A stretch of DNA of 43,855 nt, from positions 1 through 43,855 of the forward strand of contig CALVDG010000019.1 of assembly GCA_944326255.1 (NCBI GenBank), given 5' to 3'. The notes beneath the pieces were generated by a model. It had not been told where the DNA came from. It saw nothing but the letters and a program-made list of their open reading frames with translations, and searched no databases. This DNA is from an uncultured Bacteroidales bacterium. GTDB lineage: Bacteria; Bacteroidota; Bacteroidia; Bacteroidales; UBA932. This document shows, in pieces, positions 43,747 to 43,855 of the stretch. Each line of letters begins with the position of its first letter. Position 1 is the stretch's first letter. The translations under genes were made by a program, and so were the position numbers.

Positions 43747-43847
43747 AATCGTACTTTTACTTTTAAATATTGTAGCCGTTTATTATCCAACAATGGGGTT
43801 AAAACCACGCAATTCATTGCGTCTACTTAAGTTTCTATAAAGATTCG

Positions 43848-43855
43848 TATCTTTG
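43848..43855 (+). promoter_or_regulatory. -7 box at the right edge
   Basis: TATCTTTG matches TAnnTTTG and is the last 8 bp of the window; it would serve a plus-strand gene beyond the edge, divergent from the GLPGLI operon. Confidence 0.4.

Noticed and set aside
1..43855. tRNA, rRNA, riboswitch or replication origin
   Set aside because: Gene-free stretches were read on both strands; no cloverleaf, rRNA-like segment, recognisable riboswitch or repeat cluster of an origin was seen.

Overview
The window reads as chromosome of a Bacteroidota (order Bacteroidales) bacterium with fairly high GC. Three things show this. Promoters are of the Bacteroidetes primary-sigma type (-7 box TAnnTTTG, in the best cases with TTTG 19-20 bp upstream). 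Lipoproteins carry acidic residues after the lipobox cysteine, as in Bacteroidetes surface export. The protein families are typical of the group: GLPGLI protein with a TonB-receptor-like partner, 6-bladed beta-propeller lipoprotein, DUF4493 lipoprotein, DUF6577/AbiEii pair, split LysO, six-gene Nqr operon. No rRNA, tRNA, CRISPR array or complete insertion sequence was seen.

Layout. 1-2.6 kb: the tail of a possible transposase, an AAA-ATPase-like/PD-(D/E)XK gene, and a GNAT acetyltransferase with a small upstream partner. 2.7-6.3 kb: two-gene lysine exporter, then pyrE, an SRPBCC-like gene and an RsmB/RsmF-type RNA methyltransferase. 6.3-8.6 kb: two direct copies of a small macro-like gene, one internally deleted, bracketing an ATPase (DUF4143) gene whose 5' region holds three exact 33-bp-period repeats. 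8.7-11 kb: YwqG/DUF1963 protein and SWIM zinc-finger protein. 11.2-17 kb: nqrABCDEF on the minus strand, diverging from a UvrD/PcrA helicase. 19.6-25.4 kb: nucleotide-sugar dehydrogenase, surface lipoprotein, and a 1080-residue fused flavin/iron-sulfur dehydrogenase. 25.5-28.7 kb: a broken dinD, nnrD, and an AbiE-type pair whose toxin gene is broken. 28.7-36.2 kb: TPR/HTH-like membrane regulator, FtsX-like permease, LytM-like/S41 fusion protease and a convergent alpha/beta hydrolase. 36.3-37.3 kb: an AT-rich GHKL ATPase + STAS-like pair. 37.2-43.8 kb: small membrane protein, beta-propeller lipoprotein, and a minus-strand operon of GLPGLI protein, TonB-receptor-like outer-membrane protein and lipoprotein.

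How it fits together. Housekeeping blocks (pyrimidine synthesis, sodium-pumping respiration, helicase, metabolite repair) alternate with AT-rich accessory genes. Three accessory genes carry internal deletions: the macro-like copy (in frame, 213 bp between GGGC repeats), dinD (middle third lost, frame shifted) and abiEii (nucleotidyltransferase GGT motif lost, frame shifted). The observations most worth following are the codon-aligned perfect 30-bp palindrome inside dinD, the inactivated AbiEii with intact partner, the GHKL/STAS partner-switch-like pair, the fused dehydrogenase with four predicted Fe-S clusters, and the 33-bp repeats before the DUF4143 ATPase.
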